Below, piece by piece: positions 5,333 through 6,339 of a DNA stretch of 6,339 nucleotides. Both the position numbers and the translations under genes were made by a program. Within the stretch, counting starts at the first letter, position 1; each line of letters opens with the position of its first letter. Under the pieces are notes generated by a model that searched no databases, was not told the DNA's origin, and saw only the letters and a program-made list of their open reading frames with translations. Origin of the DNA: Thermoplasmata archaeon (GTDB taxonomy: Archaea; Thermoplasmatota; Thermoplasmata; RBG-16-68-12; JAGMCJ01). Where the stretch lies: contig JAGMCJ010000206.1 of NCBI GenBank assembly GCA_023129265.1, positions 1-6,339 on the forward strand. Direction: 5' to 3'.

Positions 5333-6339
5333 CTACGAAAAGGGACCGAGGACCGAGTCCACTTCTCGTTCCAGCAAGTTGAGCTGATGCTCGTCGAGTG
5401 TTGAAGGATTGACGGATATCAACAGAATGGACCTGTTGATGGCAATCTGGTCTCGAAGGGACTGGATGAGTCGCAGGACGGTTATGAAGTTGTTGTTCGT
5501 GATCAGATACTCGATGCCGTCGAGAAGCACGACTCCGGATTTCTTCGTGATGAACTGCTCGAGAGAGAGGCTCAGTTTCTCCAGGTCCTTGGGGCGGACC
5601 GAGTCCTCTTTCCCCACATTGCTAAGCCAGAGTATGGGTACCTCTTCGAGGCCGTAGGCCTCCCTCACTTTGTCAGGATAAATGCGAGTGACGCAGAAGC
5701 CAGGTTTCCCTTTCTGGATGCTCTTCAGGAGCATTTTGAATGTGTATTCCGATCTCTCTTCCTTTACTAGGTAAGTGAAGGCCTCATTCAAATCGGGGAT
5801 CTCGGCCTCTGCGACTGCAGGTTCAGGTTCCTCGAACTCGGCTTCTGGCTCCTCTGGCACAGGTTCAGGTTCAGCTTCTTCGGCAAGCTCCTCGACTGCT
5901 TCCTCAACCTCCAGGGGAGGTGCTTCCTCGGGAAGAATCTCCTCTGGGACAGGCTCCTCAGGAACTTCAGCCTCAACCGGAGGAACTTCCTCTGGTGCCT
6001 CCTCGACGGGAACAAGCGACGTTCCGCAACGTCGGCACACAGTCGCGTCAGCCTCGATTTTTGTCCCGCAGAGTGGACAAACATGCTCAACTTTGCCGAA
6101 ATGGTCAGCGAGTGCAAAGGCCAGACTCTCGGGTATGCCCTCGACCTGCCTTATCTCTTCGAGATCGGCACCAGCCAGCCTGTCGTAGTCGTATCCTTTC
6201 GAGAGCAACCACTCAGCGTTCTCCGTAGAGACGCCCTCGACTTGCGTGAGAGTGTCAATCTTGTCCTTGACTATCGTGGCTGCCGCAGCCTCCATGAGCT
6301 GGGCCCCGCAGTGCTCGCAGATGAGGGCTTCCGCCGAAA
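5333..6339 (-). CDS. Modular zinc-ribbon / helix-hairpin-helix / DUF835 protein, N-terminus outside the window
   Basis: The gene reads leftward and its beginning is cut by the window edge: upstream of the ATG at 6295 the frame stays open and encodes LICEHCGAQL, half of a zinc-binding motif, so that ATG is internal. Numbering from it, the order is: a helical region at about 11-70 with two similar units (TLTQVEGVSTENAEWLL and IRQVEGIPESLAFAL) resembling helix-hairpin-helix repeats; a zinc ribbon with CxxC at 73-76 and CxxC at 87-90; an acidic Glu/Pro/Ala/Val linker at about 96-168; and a C-terminal DUF835 domain at about 172-316, including VVLLDGIEYLITNN and SILLISVNPSTL. DUF835 looks like a degenerate P-loop/RecA-like fold but lacks a visible Walker A motif here. 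There is no membrane segment in the visible part. Function is unknown; a nucleic-acid-binding or regulatory adaptor is possible. It is convergent with the dehydratase cluster. Confidence 0.85.
   Translation of the reverse strand, partial: SAEALICEHCGAQLMEAAAATIVKDKIDTLTQVEGVSTENAEWLLSKGYDYDRLAGADLEEIRQVEGIPESLAFALADHFGKVEHVCPLCGTKIEADATVCRRCGTSLVPVEEAPEEVPPVEAEVPEEPVPEEILPEEAPPLEVEEAVEELAEEAEPEPVPEEPEAEFEEPEPAVAEAEIPDLNEAFTYLVKEERSEYTFKMLLKSIQKGKPGFCVTRIYPDKVREAYGLEEVPILWLSNVGKEDSVRPKDLEKLSLSLEQFITKKSGVVLLDGIEYLITNNNFITVLRLIQSLRDQIAINRSILLISVNPSTLDEHQLNLLEREVDSVLGPFS
5792..6010 (-). repeat. Low-complexity coding repeat for an acidic Glu/Pro linker
   Basis: This part of the DUF835 gene encodes about 73 residues that are nearly all Glu, Pro, Ala and Val, with imperfect units such as PEEVPPVE, PEEPVPEE and PEPVPEEPE. 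At DNA level there are near-copies such as CCTCTGGCACAGG and CCTCTGGGACAGG (plus strand). It probably forms an extended, negatively charged spacer between the zinc ribbon and DUF835 and may vary in length between strains. Confidence 0.65.

Noticed and set aside
5775..6188. 137-codon Ser/Gly/Thr-rich open frame on the plus strand
   Set aside because: It is the antisense of the Glu/Pro linker of the DUF835 gene; its low-complexity composition is explained by that repeat.
6240..6295. ATG at 6295 as the real start of the DUF835 protein
   Set aside because: The frame remains open to the window edge and encodes an upstream CEHC zinc-binding motif, so the start is outside the window.

Overview
The window looks like chromosomal DNA from a euryarchaeon, most likely of the Thermoplasmatota (Thermoplasmata-like or an uncultured relative). 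The evidence is an archaeal NOG1-type GTPase, a long archaeal-form PdxS, an archaeal P-loop kinase-like protein of the UPF0200 type next to a dsRBD-fold RNA-binding protein of the COG1325 type, the two halves of the archaeal phosphomevalonate dehydratase (DUF521 and DUF126), and a DUF835 protein, a domain I associate with Thermoplasmata-type lineages. Shine-Dalgarno-like sequences resembling GGAGGTGAT precede several starts. TTG and GTG starts are common. Genes are packed tightly, and no insertion sequence, CRISPR array, tRNA or rRNA is visible.

Layout: (1) 3-242, plus strand, the C-terminal end of a membrane protein cut by the window edge. (2) 271-1269, plus, NOG1-like ribosome-assembly GTPase. 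(3) 1223-2242, minus, pdxS, whose 3' end overlaps the 3' end of the GTPase gene tail to tail by 47 bp. (4) 2243-2374, a divergent promoter region. (5) 2375-5298, plus, a four-gene cluster with overlapping or nearly touching genes: UPF0200 P-loop protein, COG1325 RNA-binding protein, phosphomevalonate dehydratase large subunit, and phosphomevalonate dehydratase small subunit fused to a Nudix hydrolase domain. (6) 5333-6339, minus, the C-terminal part of a modular protein with zinc-binding motifs, a helix-hairpin-helix-like region, an acidic Glu/Pro linker and a DUF835 domain. Its start lies outside the window.

How the genes work together: the last two genes of the plus-strand cluster encode the two parts of one enzyme of the archaeal mevalonate route, which dehydrates mevalonate 5-phosphate to trans-anhydromevalonate 5-phosphate. 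Decarboxylation and isopentenyl phosphate kinase would follow, but neither gene is in the window. The two upstream genes point to RNA or ribosome metabolism, as does the nearby GTPase. PdxS makes pyridoxal 5'-phosphate, normally with PdxT, which is not in this window.

The most notable feature is the 268-residue fusion of the DUF126 swivel subunit with a Nudix domain. It physically links an isoprenoid-pathway enzyme to a possible diphosphate hydrolase. The substrate of the Nudix part cannot be read from the sequence.
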